From S5-A14a sp050908895 (GTDB lineage Bacteria; Bacillota; Clostridia; Peptostreptococcales; Anaerovoracaceae): a stretch of DNA of 64,000 nt. Location of the stretch: positions 992,001-1,056,000 of the forward strand of contig CP171222.1 in assembly GCA_050908895.1 (NCBI GenBank). Direction: 5' to 3'. Below the pieces are notes generated by a model. That model had not been told where the DNA came from. It saw nothing but the letters and a program-made list of their open reading frames with translations, and ran no database searches. This document shows, piece after piece, positions 9,399 through 18,247 of the stretch; positions within the stretch are counted from its first letter, which is position 1; every line of letters begins with the position of its first letter. The position numbers and the translations under genes are program-made.

Positions 9399-9463
9399 TG
9401 GCGATGTAGTCACCATAAAGATACGAAGAAGTATCAATTCCTTGTTGAATTGGTGCTTTTTTT
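9399..9463 (+). promoter_or_regulatory. ANTAR-type antitermination leader before eutG
   Basis: Hairpin 1 is TGGC/GTCA (9399-9402 with 9409-9412, one G-U) with hexaloop GATGTA. Hairpin 2 is GATAC/GTATC (9420-9424 with 9431-9435) with hexaloop GAAGAA. The right arm of hairpin 2 is also the start of a terminator: 9430-9440 pairs with 9447-9457 (11 bp, two wobbles), followed by seven T. The two structures exclude each other. This is the known layout of RNA targets bound by phosphorylated EutV, whose gene lies downstream in the same unit. Confidence 0.85.
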
Positions 9464-9513
9464 GTTTAATAAAAATTCAAGATGTAAATAATTATATTAT
9501 AGGAGTGACTAAT

Positions 9514-10662
9514 TTGAAACATTTTAGGAGTGGAAGTAAGATTTTAATAGGAAAGGATTTGTTAAAATCTGAATTTAATAATAGGAAGAAAGTTTTTGTA
9601 GTCAGTGATCCGTTTCTTGTAAAGAACAACGGTATTAATTACGTAACCGATGTTCTTGATGATATTGGATTACAGTTTGAGGTATATTCTGAGATTGCAC
9701 CAGATCCGGATATTGAAATAGTTGCCAAAGGAATCAAGGCTTTAGTAAATTCACAGGCGGATACAATTATAGGATTTGGTGGAGGATCAGCTATTGATGC
9801 TTGTAAGGCAATGATGTATTTTGCTGAGAAAGAAAATTTAGTCGATGATTTGAAATTTGTTGCAATTCCGACGACAAGTGGCACCGGTTCGGAGGCAACC
9901 GAATTTGCAGTTATTACTAATGCAGAGAAAGGTATCAAATACCCTATTATTGATGAAAAGTTATTGCCGGATGTTGCTGTGCTAGATGCTAATTTGACAC
10001 TTACTGTACCTGAAGATATAACAGCAGCTACAGGAATGGATGTTCTAACTCATGCAATTGAAGCACTTGTTTCTAAAGAAGCTACTGATTTTTCTGATGC
10101 ATGTGCAGAAAAAGCCATAAAACTTATAAGAAGTCATTTAATTAATGCCTATAATAATCCATCTGATATGGTTTCAAGACAAGGAATGCATAATGCATCA
10201 TGTCTTGCAGGTATAGCCTTTAATAATTCAAACTTGGGTTTAAATCATGGTATGGCACACGCTTTAGGCGGAAGATTCCACATACCTCATGGTAAGGCTA
10301 ATGGTATTTTGTTACCATATGTTATAGGGTTTAATGCAGGGTGTTTTGATAGGCTAAATGATAACTCTATCAAATATGCTAGAATTGCCAGGTTAATATG
10401 TGTGGACTCAAGCAGCATTAGACAGAGTAGCTTAAATTTAATCAGAACAATTAAAAGAACAAATGAAAGAATTGGAATACCTGAGTCAATAAAGGCTGCC
10501 GGAGTTCCTGAAGAAGAGTTTAAGAAAGCTTTAGATGAGATGAGTCGAGCAGCCCTGGCTGATGGATGTACAAAAACTAATCCAAGAGACTGTTCTTTAG
10601 AGGAAATTAAGTCTTTATTTACTTACGCATACTTTGGCAACATAGTAAAAAAATTTGACTAG
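9514..10662 (+). CDS. eutG: EutG-type iron-containing alcohol dehydrogenase
   Basis: About 382 residues. Reduces the acetaldehyde released by ethanolamine ammonia-lyase to ethanol and regenerates NAD+ inside the microcompartment. The family motif GFGGGSAIDACKA (NAD binding) and the metal-ligand regions GMDVLTHAIEAL and LNHGMAHALGGRFHIPHGKANG are intact. Start TTG 9514 has AGGAGTG (9501-9507) upstream; the frame is open further back, but that would run through the leader terminator. It is the first gene of the eut locus and is controlled by the antitermination leader. Confidence 0.92.
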   Translation: MKHFRSGSKILIGKDLLKSEFNNRKKVFVVSDPFLVKNNGINYVTDVLDDIGLQFEVYSEIAPDPDIEIVAKGIKALVNSQADTIIGFGGGSAIDACKAMMYFAEKENLVDDLKFVAIPTTSGTGSEATEFAVITNAEKGIKYPIIDEKLLPDVAVLDANLTLTVPEDITAATGMDVLTHAIEALVSKEATDFSDACAEKAIKLIRSHLINAYNNPSDMVSRQGMHNASCLAGIAFNNSNLGLNHGMAHALGGRFHIPHGKANGILLPYVIGFNAGCFDRLNDNSIKYARIARLICVDSSSIRQSSLNLIRTIKRTNERIGIPESIKAAGVPEEEFKKALDEMSRAALADGCTKTNPRDCSLEEIKSLFTYAYFGNIVKKFD

Positions 10663-10695
10663 AGAAAAATTTTATTTTTGTATGAAAGGGTATAT

Positions 10696-11052
10696 ATGAA
10701 GGTGAGTACTTTTGAAAATAAGGAAAGAATAATACAGGAGTTTGTACCGGGCAGACAAATTACTTTAGCTCATGTTATTGCCAATCCTGTACCGGAACTT
10801 TATTCTAAACTAGGTATAATAGATGTTAAAGATGCAATCGGTATCTTTACTATTACGCCAAGTGAAGGGGCGATTATTGCCGCCGATGTAGCTAGTAAAG
10901 CATCAGATGTAAAGCTTGGATTTGTAGATAGATTTAGTGGATCTTTGCTAATATATGGTGATGTATCGGCGGTTAAAGAGTCTATGAAAGATGTAATGCG
11001 GGTGCTTTGCGATGAAATGAAGTTCGCTCGTGCAGAAATTACAGGAAGCTAA
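10696..11052 (+). CDS. eutS: EutS circularly permuted BMC shell protein
   Basis: 118 residues, the usual size. It carries the permuted BMC fold typical of EutS/PduU: an N-terminal strand (IIQEFVPGRQITLAHVIANP) before the core AIGIFTITPSEGAIIAADVA...VKLGFVDRFSG. Six copies form a hexameric shell tile. ATG 10696 has GAAAGGG 5 bases upstream; an earlier in-frame TTG at 10678 has no site. EutV regulation through the leader is expected, as for eutG. Confidence 0.95.
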   Translation: MKVSTFENKERIIQEFVPGRQITLAHVIANPVPELYSKLGIIDVKDAIGIFTITPSEGAIIAADVASKASDVKLGFVDRFSGSLLIYGDVSAVKESMKDVMRVLCDEMKFARAEITGS

Positions 11053-11063
11053 AAGGAATATAT

Positions 11064-11498
11064 ATGAAGAAGATAATGTTTGTTGGCAATATTGGCTGTG
11101 GAAAAACAAGCTTAAGTCAATCTCTAACAAATCAGGCAATAGAATATCATAAGACTCAGGCTGTAGATGTTGTAGGCTCATCTATTTTAGATACTCCGGG
11201 AGAATATCATGAATTGGGTAATTATAAAGGAGCTCTTATGATAACTTCAGCAGAAGCTGAGGTTATTGCTTTTGTTCAGTCAGCTACAGATGAAAGAAAA
11301 ATGTTTTCTCCATTTTATGCAGGATGTTTTGCCAAACCTGTAATTGGAATTGTAACTAAAATTGATGATGCTACAGAAAAAGAAATTTTGGAGTCAGAAA
11401 GTCATTTGCACATGGCCGGAGCAGATAAAATATTTAGAGTGAGCAACTATACCAAGGAAGGCCTCGATGAACTAAAAAAGTATCTGGAGGCAAAGTAA
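11064..11498 (+). CDS. eutP: EutP/PduV-family small GTPase-like protein
   Basis: 144 residues. P-loop GNIGCGKTS (8-16), G3-like DTPGEY and G4 TKID are present. Family members sit in eut and pdu operons; an acetate kinase activity has been reported for some EutP, and PduV is linked to compartment positioning. Which applies here is not visible in the sequence. It lies 11 bases after eutS and 28 bases before eutV. Confidence 0.92.
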   Translation: MKKIMFVGNIGCGKTSLSQSLTNQAIEYHKTQAVDVVGSSILDTPGEYHELGNYKGALMITSAEAEVIAFVQSATDERKMFSPFYAGCFAKPVIGIVTKIDDATEKEILESESHLHMAGADKIFRVSNYTKEGLDELKKYLEAK

Positions 11499-11526
11499 AA
11501 CTTGGTATTTCTGAAAAGGAGTGGAT

Positions 11527-12105
11527 ATGCCAAAGCTGAAGATTGTAGTAGTTGATGATGAACCCATCATAAGATTAGATTTAAAATCAATGTTAACAAA
11601 TGCAGGATATGAAGTTATAGGAGAGGGTGCTGATGGATTTGATGCTATAGAGGAATGCGAAAAGAAAAATCCCGATGTTATTTTGTTGGACATTAAAATG
11701 AAAGATTTAGATGGTTTATCAGCAGCTGCATATATAAAGGAAAAATGCCCTAATATTGCAATTATAATGCTTACAGCTTTTAGTAATGGCAGATATATAG
11801 ATAAGGCTAAGGAAAATGGAATTAGTACATATCTTGTAAAACCGATAAATGAATCATTATTAGTACCAAATATTGAGTTAGCTGTGGCGAGACAGAAAGA
11901 ACTAATAGAGTATCGCAAAGATTTGGATAAAATAAGCGAACAACTTGAGATTAGGAAAATTGTTGAAAAAGCCAAAGGTATGCTCATGAAAAAAAGAAAT
12001 ATGTCTGAGAATGAGGCCTACAACTATATGAGAAACTTGAGCAAAAATAGAAATATGTCAATGAAAAAAATTGCAGACCTTGTCCTGTCGAGAATGGGAA
12101 ATTAG
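11527..12105 (+). CDS. eutV: EutV ANTAR-domain response regulator
   Basis: 192 residues: receiver domain (1-~120) with acidic pocket D10/D11, phosphoacceptor D55, T83 and K105, a coiled linker, then a C-terminal ANTAR RNA-binding domain (about 135-190, AKGMLMKKRNMSENEAYNYM). Phosphorylated EutV binds paired hexaloop hairpins and prevents termination. ATG 11527 is preferred because AAGGAG (11516-11521) lies 5 bases before it; GTG 11521 overlaps that site. Its targets are presumably the leaders before eutG and eutA, so it would act on its own operon. Confidence 0.96.
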   Translation: MPKLKIVVVDDEPIIRLDLKSMLTNAGYEVIGEGADGFDAIEECEKKNPDVILLDIKMKDLDGLSAAAYIKEKCPNIAIIMLTAFSNGRYIDKAKENGISTYLVKPINESLLVPNIELAVARQKELIEYRKDLDKISEQLEIRKIVEKAKGMLMKKRNMSENEAYNYMRNLSKNRNMSMKKIADLVLSRMGN

Positions 12106-12116
12106 TGGAGCAAAAT

Positions 12117-13514
12117 ATGATCAATGAAAAAAACATTGAAAATATATGTGAAATGTATACTGATTTAAGCAAAGAAGAGGTTGATGAAATAAAGGTTGCG
12201 AGCAAATCTCTGGCAGCTATGGCTAATCTTTTCAACGCGGACGCATTTATTGATTGTCCCATGAATGATGGAAGTGGGGATGCAATTGTTGTGGCAGAAG
12301 CTAGACCTGTAGACCACCCTTCGTCGTATAAGAGAACTGTGGTTGGCCTTGTTGCGACGAAAGAGAACGAACCGGCGGTTTATAGAGGCTTTAACCTTGG
12401 AGTACCGACTAAATTTATGAAGGCGATGACCCAAGAAAACTTATCCGTAGTACAAACTGTTGAGCCAATATATCATATGGATAGGGTCATTGGAGTTTTT
12501 ATAATAGAACAGAGCATGGAACAAATTAAACCGCACACATCCTTAACAACGGGTGCTCCAGATGTGGAAGAAATATTGCTTAATGGGGAGAAACCGAATT
12601 TAGCTGATAATATAGAAGAAGGGTTAATATTTATAAATACCAATGATAAAGTCATATTTAGGAACAAATCGGCAGAAATAATATATAAAAGACTAGGATT
12701 TATAAGTGATATTTTAGGGAAAACTTATAAGGATATATGCATTGTAAGACCCCCTGATAAAAACGAAACCGGTCAAACTATAAAGCAGGATGTAAAAATT
12801 GGAGACTATTACTTCACTGTTAAAACATCTATCGTTGGTAGGGATGATCTTAAATTCTTGGTAACTATAAGCGATGTAACAACTAGTAAACTTCAGGAGC
12901 GAGAGCTGGTTTTAAAATCTGTTGCATTTCATGAGATGCATCATAGAGTAAAAAATAATCTTCAGACTATTGCAGCCCTTTTGAGACTTCAAAGAAATAA
13001 CATAGAATCAAACGAAGGGAAAAGAGCACTAACTGACACAGTAACTCGAATCCTTGCAATAGCAGCAACTCATCAAATTATGGTAGAAACAGGCGTTGAA
13101 TTGGTGCAATTAAACGACATTGTTGCAGTTGTAAAAAATAATACTTTGGCTTATTACACCAGTGATAATTTCAAACTTGATGTAGAGTGCCATGGAGGAG
13201 ACTTTAGCGTTACATCTGAGAAAGCTTCTGCAATAGCATTAATTTTAAATGAACTTATGCAAAATTCTATTAAATATGCTTTTCCAGGAAAAAAAGAAGG
13301 AAAAGTAACAGTTATGACCATGCAGAGAAGAGCCAACGATGTAGAGCTCATATTTATTGATGACGGATTAGGTTTTGATGTTGGTGAAACAACATCCGGA
13401 GGTATGGGATGGACAATAATTAGATCACTTGTTAAGGAAAAATTAGAGGGTCATGTGATCGTTACATCAAGTGACGAAGGGACAAAAGTAAGAGTTGTTT
13501 TTTCTTCTCTATAA
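12117..13514 (+). CDS. eutW: EutW sensor histidine kinase
   Basis: About 465 residues: an N-terminal sensor region (~1-150), a PAS-like segment (~155-265), a HisKA_2 phosphoacceptor helix with paired His near 275-276 (HHRVKNNLQTIAALL) and a HATPase domain (LNELMQNSIKYAFPG, then DDGLGFD and GGMGW). Family members sense ethanolamine and phosphorylate EutV. No transmembrane segment is evident, so it is cytosolic. ATG 12117 follows GTGGAG; a GTG at 12105 overlapping the eutV stop codon is the alternative. Confidence 0.94.
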   Translation: MINEKNIENICEMYTDLSKEEVDEIKVASKSLAAMANLFNADAFIDCPMNDGSGDAIVVAEARPVDHPSSYKRTVVGLVATKENEPAVYRGFNLGVPTKFMKAMTQENLSVVQTVEPIYHMDRVIGVFIIEQSMEQIKPHTSLTTGAPDVEEILLNGEKPNLADNIEEGLIFINTNDKVIFRNKSAEIIYKRLGFISDILGKTYKDICIVRPPDKNETGQTIKQDVKIGDYYFTVKTSIVGRDDLKFLVTISDVTTSKLQERELVLKSVAFHEMHHRVKNNLQTIAALLRLQRNNIESNEGKRALTDTVTRILAIAATHQIMVETGVELVQLNDIVAVVKNNTLAYYTSDNFKLDVECHGGDFSVTSEKASAIALILNELMQNSIKYAFPGKKEGKVTVMTMQRRANDVELIFIDDGLGFDVGETTSGGMGWTIIRSLVKEKLEGHVIVTSSDEGTKVRVVFSSL

Positions 13515-13571
13515 TTTTATAGAAATATGTGAATAAATGCAAAAAAAATAATAGTTTTTTTATTAATTTTG

Positions 13572-13580
13572 TGGTAATAT
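13572..13580 (+). promoter_or_regulatory. Extended -10 promoter of the second eut unit
   Basis: TGG then TAATAT (13575-13580) forms a TGn-extended -10 element; the -35 region is poor. It sits 26 bp before the second antitermination leader, in the 220-bp gap after eutW. Confidence 0.5.
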
Positions 13581-13605
13581 TAAGATGATAATTGAATCAT
13601 ATGAT

Positions 13606-13717
13606 GCACAAGACGACGTAGTCTGTGTATAGAGACGATGCAGTCCACTGGAATTTCATTATTTGACGATAATTATGTCAAAGGAATATGAAGTTTTGTT
13701 GGGCTGTTTTTGCTTTT
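13606..13717 (+). promoter_or_regulatory. ANTAR-type antitermination leader before eutA
   Basis: Hairpin 1: AGAC/GTCT (13611-13614 with 13621-13624), extended by CAC/GTG across a bulged A, hexaloop GACGTA. Hairpin 2: GAC/GTC (13634-13636 with 13643-13645), hexaloop GATGCA. Its right arm overlaps the terminator arm CAGTCCA (13641-13647), which pairs with TGGGCTG (13700-13706) ahead of five T. The terminator loop holds a further stem, TTTGAC/GTCAAA (13662-13667 with 13677-13682). Loop pattern and geometry match the first leader. Confidence 0.8.
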
Positions 13718-13734
13718 CGGAGGAGATGGCATCT

Positions 13735-15165
13735 ATGAAAGAAATAATAAATAGTGTTGGTATTGATATAGGCACATCCACAACACAACTGATATTTAGC
13801 AAGCTAACAATAGAAAATTTGGCAAGCAGTTATACTGTTCCTAGAATATCGATTGTTGACACCGAAGTTGTATACAGGAGCGATATATATTTTACACCTA
13901 TTAAAGATAATATTAGTATTGATGCGGAAGCAGTTAAAAAAATAGTTGAAAATGAATACAAGAAAGCCAATATGACACCGGAAATGCTTAAAACCGGAGC
14001 GGTCATCATTACAGGTGAAACTGCAAGGAAGGATAATGCTAATGATGTTTTATCAGTGCTTAGTGATATGGCAGGTGACTTCGTAGTCGCAACAGCGGGT
14101 CCGGATTTAGAATCAGTTCTTTCAGCGAGAGGGGCTGGAGCAGACTTTATGTCCAAAGAGAACAGAAATACAGTTGCGAACATTGATATAGGTGGTGGAA
14201 CCAGCAATATAGCAGTATTCCGGAAAGGAACTTTAGTAGGAACGTCTTGCCTAGATATAGGTGGTAGATTAATTAAAGTTGAAAATGGAAAAATTGCGTA
14301 TATTTATGAGAAAATAAAAAAACTTGCTGAGTTAAAGGGGATTCAGATTCAACCAGGAGACCAGGTTGATGAAAGTAAATTACACATGTTGTGTAGTTTG
14401 ATGGCAAGGCACTTAGCAATGGCGATAGGATTGGAAGCAAAAGATGATTTTCATAAATTACTATACACCAATGACGGGACACCAATTAGTGAAGATATAA
14501 AGGTAGATGCGATAACCTTCTCGGGAGGTGTTGCAGACATTATATATAATCCTACAGACGATAATGAGTATAGGTTTTGCGATATAGGACCGGTTCTAGG
14601 TTCTGAGATTAATGAATCTAAATCGTTTGAATCAGTGGAAAGATATTTGGCAAAAGAGACGATTAGAGCTACTGTTGTCGGAGCCGGTACTCATACTACA
14701 GAAGTAAGTGGTAGCACGATTAGATACGAAGCGAATGTTTTGCCGATAAAAAATATTCCGGTTGTTAAAATGACAGCCGAGGATGAAGAAAACTTAGAAA
14801 CATTTTCGGGGAAACTTTCTGATAAGATTGAAGTTTTTACGAAAAATGGAGCAGATGATTGTGTAGCTGTAGCTATAGACGGTAGAAACAATACTAGTTT
14901 CCAAGCTGTTCAAGAATTGGCTTCAGCAATAGTTAATGGTCTTTCTAAATACAATAAATTGAATACTCCAATAATAATTGTATGTGAAGCTGATATTGGC
15001 AAGGTTTTAGGGAATGCTCTCAAAATTATGCTAGGCTTGGAAAGGCAAGTAATAAGTATCGATAATATCTTTGTGAAAGACGGGGATTACATAGACATTG
15101 GCGAACCGGTAGCAAATGGCCGTGTGGTGCCAGTCGTAACAAAGACATTAATATTCAATCGCTAA
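13735..15165 (+). CDS. eutA: EutA ethanolamine ammonia-lyase reactivating factor
   Basis: 476 residues with an actin/Hsp70-like ATPase fold: GIDIGTSTTQLIFSK near the N-terminus and NIDIGGGTSNIAVF around residue 145. EutA uses ATP to release damaged cobalamin from EutBC so that fresh adenosylcobalamin can bind. ATG 13735 is chosen because CGGAGGAG lies 9 bases upstream; in-frame codons back to 13663 fall inside the leader terminator. It is the first gene of the second eut unit, directly followed by its client enzyme. Confidence 0.94.
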   Translation: MKEIINSVGIDIGTSTTQLIFSKLTIENLASSYTVPRISIVDTEVVYRSDIYFTPIKDNISIDAEAVKKIVENEYKKANMTPEMLKTGAVIITGETARKDNANDVLSVLSDMAGDFVVATAGPDLESVLSARGAGADFMSKENRNTVANIDIGGGTSNIAVFRKGTLVGTSCLDIGGRLIKVENGKIAYIYEKIKKLAELKGIQIQPGDQVDESKLHMLCSLMARHLAMAIGLEAKDDFHKLLYTNDGTPISEDIKVDAITFSGGVADIIYNPTDDNEYRFCDIGPVLGSEINESKSFESVERYLAKETIRATVVGAGTHTTEVSGSTIRYEANVLPIKNIPVVKMTAEDEENLETFSGKLSDKIEVFTKNGADDCVAVAIDGRNNTSFQAVQELASAIVNGLSKYNKLNTPIIIVCEADIGKVLGNALKIMLGLERQVISIDNIFVKDGDYIDIGEPVANGRVVPVVTKTLIFNR

Positions 15166-15192
15166 AATGAATGAAAGCAAGAGGTGAAAGAA

Positions 15193-16563
15193 GTGATTTT
15201 AAAGACAAAGTTATTTGGGCATACATACGAATTTAAATCGGTTCGTGAAGTAATGGCCAAGGCTAACGAAGTGAAATCAGGGGATACCCTAGCAGGAATT
15301 GCTGCAGAATCAGCTGAAGAGAGAGTTGCTGCCAAGCAGGTACTTTCAAATCTAACTCTAAATGATCTGAGAAATCATCCAGCTGTTCCTTATGAAGAAG
15401 ATGAGGTAACTAGGATTATACAAGATGATTTAAACGAATCCATCTTTGATGAACATAAGAACAAGACTGTAGCAGAGTTTAGAGAGTGGATTTTAGACAA
15501 TGAAACCACAGGAGATATGATTAAGAGAGCTTCAAGAGGTATAACTTCTGAAATCGTATCAGGCGTTACAAAACTGATGGGGAATTTGGATTTGGTTTAT
15601 GGTGCAAAAAAAATTGAGATAACTGCTCATTGTAATACTACAATTGGTAAAAATGGCACATTCTCGTCAAGACTTCAACCTAACAACACAACTGATGATC
15701 CAAAAGGCATTATGGCATCAACCATGGAAGGTTTTAGCTTGGGAGTGGGAGATGCTGTTTTGGGTCTGAATCCGGTAGATGACTCAGTTGAAAGTGTAGC
15801 AAGAATTCTAAAACAATTTTATGAGTTTAGAAATAAATGGAATATTCCGACACAGATTTGTGTGCTTGCTCATGTAACTACACAGATTGAAGCGGCAAAA
15901 AAATTAAATGCACCTTTAGAGCTTGTTTTTCAATCAATTGCAGGCTCCCAAAAAGGAAATGAAGCTTTTGGAATAAACGCAGAAATGATTCAGGAAGCCC
16001 ACGATTACGCATTAAGATATGGTAAAGCGACCGGTCCGAATGTAATGTATTTTGAAACTGGACAAGGATCAGAGTTATCATCGGAAGCACATAATGGATG
16101 GGACCAATTAACAATGGAAGCTAGATGTTACGGCTTTGCAAAGCGATACAATCCTTTCCTAGTAAATACAGTAGTTGGATTTATCGGACCTGAATATCTA
16201 TACGACTCTAAACAGGTAATCAGAGCCGGACTCGAAGACCACTTTATGGGTAAATTAACCGGAATTTCAATGGGATGCGACGCTTGCTACACTAACCACA
16301 TGAAAGCAGATCAAAATGATATTGAAAATTTAGCTACTCTACTAGTAGCGGCTGGATGTAACTACATCATGGGAATTCCGGAAGGAGATGACTGCATGCT
16401 TATGTATCAGTGTACAGGATTCCACGAAACACCGGCACTAAGAGAAGTCTTCGGACTAAGACCTATTAAGGAATTTGATGAATGGTTAGAGAAAATGGGC
16501 ATTTCTAAAGACGGTAAGTTGACCCCACTGGCTGGAGATGCATCTATATTTCTTAAGAAATAA
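15193..16563 (+). CDS. eutB: Ethanolamine ammonia-lyase large subunit
   Basis: 456 residues, the usual length. Catalytic TIM-barrel subunit of the adenosylcobalamin-dependent lyase that turns ethanolamine into acetaldehyde and ammonia. The start ILKTKLFGHTYEFKSVREVMAKAN and the conserved GIMASTMEGFSLGVGDAV and YFETGQGSELSS regions are clear. GTG 15193 is preferred: AGAGGTG lies 6 bases upstream and this start matches the known EutB N-terminus; an in-frame GTG at 15184 overlaps that site. Confidence 0.97.
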   Translation: MILKTKLFGHTYEFKSVREVMAKANEVKSGDTLAGIAAESAEERVAAKQVLSNLTLNDLRNHPAVPYEEDEVTRIIQDDLNESIFDEHKNKTVAEFREWILDNETTGDMIKRASRGITSEIVSGVTKLMGNLDLVYGAKKIEITAHCNTTIGKNGTFSSRLQPNNTTDDPKGIMASTMEGFSLGVGDAVLGLNPVDDSVESVARILKQFYEFRNKWNIPTQICVLAHVTTQIEAAKKLNAPLELVFQSIAGSQKGNEAFGINAEMIQEAHDYALRYGKATGPNVMYFETGQGSELSSEAHNGWDQLTMEARCYGFAKRYNPFLVNTVVGFIGPEYLYDSKQVIRAGLEDHFMGKLTGISMGCDACYTNHMKADQNDIENLATLLVAAGCNYIMGIPEGDDCMLMYQCTGFHETPALREVFGLRPIKEFDEWLEKMGISKDGKLTPLAGDASIFLKK

Positions 16564-16577
16564 GGGAGGATGAGCAA

Positions 16578-17567
16578 GTGGATACAAAAGAATTAAAAGC
16601 GATAATTGAAGATGTGTTAAATAATATGAATCTGGATTTGGAGCCTAAATCATCAGAAGATTCAAAAAAAGTTGAAAATACAGTTTCGGATCAGAATAAA
16701 AGAGATCAACCGGCACCTGCACCGACACCGGCAGAACTTAAAAAAGCCGGACATGAAGTACCGGAGGAACTAACGCGTAAGAAAGAATTTTCAGATATTC
16801 AATCAGGTGAACTCGAAGATTTAAGTACTATTGATATCAAAGAACAGTACATTGTTGATAATCCATATGATAAGGAAGGCTTTTACGAATTAAAGCAACA
16901 TGCCCCTTGCAGATTGGGAATAGGAAAAGCTGGTGCTAGATATAAAACTCTACCTCAGTTAATGTTTAGAGCAGCTCACTCTGCAGCTCAGGATGCAGTA
17001 TTTTCTGACGTTGACCAAGATTTTGTAGATGGATTGAACTTATTTACAGTACAGACCAGATGTGAAAGTAAAGATGAATACTTAACTCGTCCTGACCTTG
17101 GAAGAAGGCTCAATGAAGAAGGAGCAGCAACAGTTAAGGAAAAGTGCGAAAAGAATCCAACGGTACAGATTTTTGTATCGGATGGTCTATCTTCAGCCGC
17201 TGTAGCAGCAAATACTGAAGACGTTCTATCAGGACTTACACAAGGTCTAAAAGCAAGCGGAATTAAAGTTGGAACCCCATTCTTTGTAAAATATGGAAGA
17301 GTAGGTGTTATGGATGAAATCAGCGAAATCACCGGAGCAGATGTAACTTGCGTGCTAATTGGTGAAAGACCAGGCCTTATTACTGCCACATCAATGTCAG
17401 CCTATATCGCGTACAAAGCAACTATAGGAATGCCGGAAGCGAGGAGAACTGTTGTATCAAATATACATTCAGCTGGAACGATTCCTGCAGAAGCAGGAGC
17501 TCATGTAGCAGAAGTAATTAAAATAATGCTTGAAAAGAAAGCAAGTGGAACAGATCTAAAATTATAA
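16578..17567 (+). CDS. eutC: Ethanolamine ammonia-lyase small subunit with N-terminal targeting tail
   Basis: 329 residues, about 35 longer than enterobacterial EutC. The conserved body starts near residue 100 (ARYKTLPQLMFRAAHSAAQDAV) and completes the cobalamin site with EutB. Before it lies an amphipathic helix (DTKELKAIIEDVLNNMNL), then a low-complexity, Pro-rich linker (APAPTPAELKK). This is the arrangement of an encapsulation peptide, and N-terminal targeting by EutC is known in enterobacteria. GTG start behind GGGAGGATG. Confidence 0.95.
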   Translation: MDTKELKAIIEDVLNNMNLDLEPKSSEDSKKVENTVSDQNKRDQPAPAPTPAELKKAGHEVPEELTRKKEFSDIQSGELEDLSTIDIKEQYIVDNPYDKEGFYELKQHAPCRLGIGKAGARYKTLPQLMFRAAHSAAQDAVFSDVDQDFVDGLNLFTVQTRCESKDEYLTRPDLGRRLNEEGAATVKEKCEKNPTVQIFVSDGLSSAAVAANTEDVLSGLTQGLKASGIKVGTPFFVKYGRVGVMDEISEITGADVTCVLIGERPGLITATSMSAYIAYKATIGMPEARRTVVSNIHSAGTIPAEAGAHVAEVIKIMLEKKASGTDLKL

Positions 17568-17579
17568 AGGAGAAAAAAA

Positions 17580-18236
17580 ATGAAGAGAGATCCATTAAAG
17601 ACAAGTGTGCTTGCAACGAAGATAATTCCAAATGCAAGTCCGGAAATGCTGAAAGATTTTGATAATATTCCAGAAAACTACAAGTCTTTAGCATTAATTA
17701 CGGCAGACTGTGACGATGTAACATACACAGCGCTTGATGAAGCAACAAAAAAGGCTGATGTCGTTGTAGCATATGCTAAGAGTTTTTACGGTGGTGCAGC
17801 AAATGCAAATACAAAACTTGCTGGCGAAATCATCGGAATCCTTGCAGGTCCAAATCCTGCAGAAGTAAAGAGTGGATTAGAAGCAGCTGTAGATTTCATC
17901 GAGAATAAGGCTCACTTTGTTTCAGCTAACGATGATGATTCAATAGCTTACTATGCTCATTGCATCTCAAGAACTGGTTCATATTTGTCAGAAGGTGCAG
18001 GAATTCCTGAAGGACAGGCATTAGCATATCTTATCGCTCCTCCACTTGAAGCAATGTATGCAGTAGATGCAGCTTTAAAGGCGGCAGATGTAGAATTATG
18101 CGTTCTATATGCACCACCTTCAGAAACTAACTTTGGTGGGGCATTGTTAACAGGCAGTCAATCAGCTTGTAAGTCAGCATGTGATGCTTTCGCAGCAGCA
18201 GTAGAGTTTGTAGCTGATAATCCAACATCATTTTAA
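17580..18236 (+). CDS. eutL: EutL tandem BMC shell protein
   Basis: 218 residues, the typical length. Two permuted BMC domains form a trimeric pseudohexamer with a gated central pore that passes substrates such as ethanolamine. The opening TSVLATKIIPNASPEMLKDF and the mid-protein FYGGAANANTKLAGEIIGIL match EutL. It lies 12 bases after eutC with an AAAGGAGAA site. Confidence 0.94.
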   Translation: MKRDPLKTSVLATKIIPNASPEMLKDFDNIPENYKSLALITADCDDVTYTALDEATKKADVVVAYAKSFYGGAANANTKLAGEIIGILAGPNPAEVKSGLEAAVDFIENKAHFVSANDDDSIAYYAHCISRTGSYLSEGAGIPEGQALAYLIAPPLEAMYAVDAALKAADVELCVLYAPPSETNFGGALLTGSQSACKSACDAFAAAVEFVADNPTSF

Positions 18237-18247
18237 TAAGATATTAT

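Noticed and set aside
9442..9513. Longer N-terminus for EutG
   Set aside because: These codons lie within the leader terminator and lack a ribosome-binding site; TTG 9514 has a good one.
13663..13734. Longer N-terminus for EutA
   Set aside because: It would cover the second leader terminator; ATG 13735 follows a strong ribosome-binding site.
13830..14207. 125-residue open frame on the minus strand inside eutA
   Set aside because: Shadow of the eutA reading frame with no recognisable motif or start signal.
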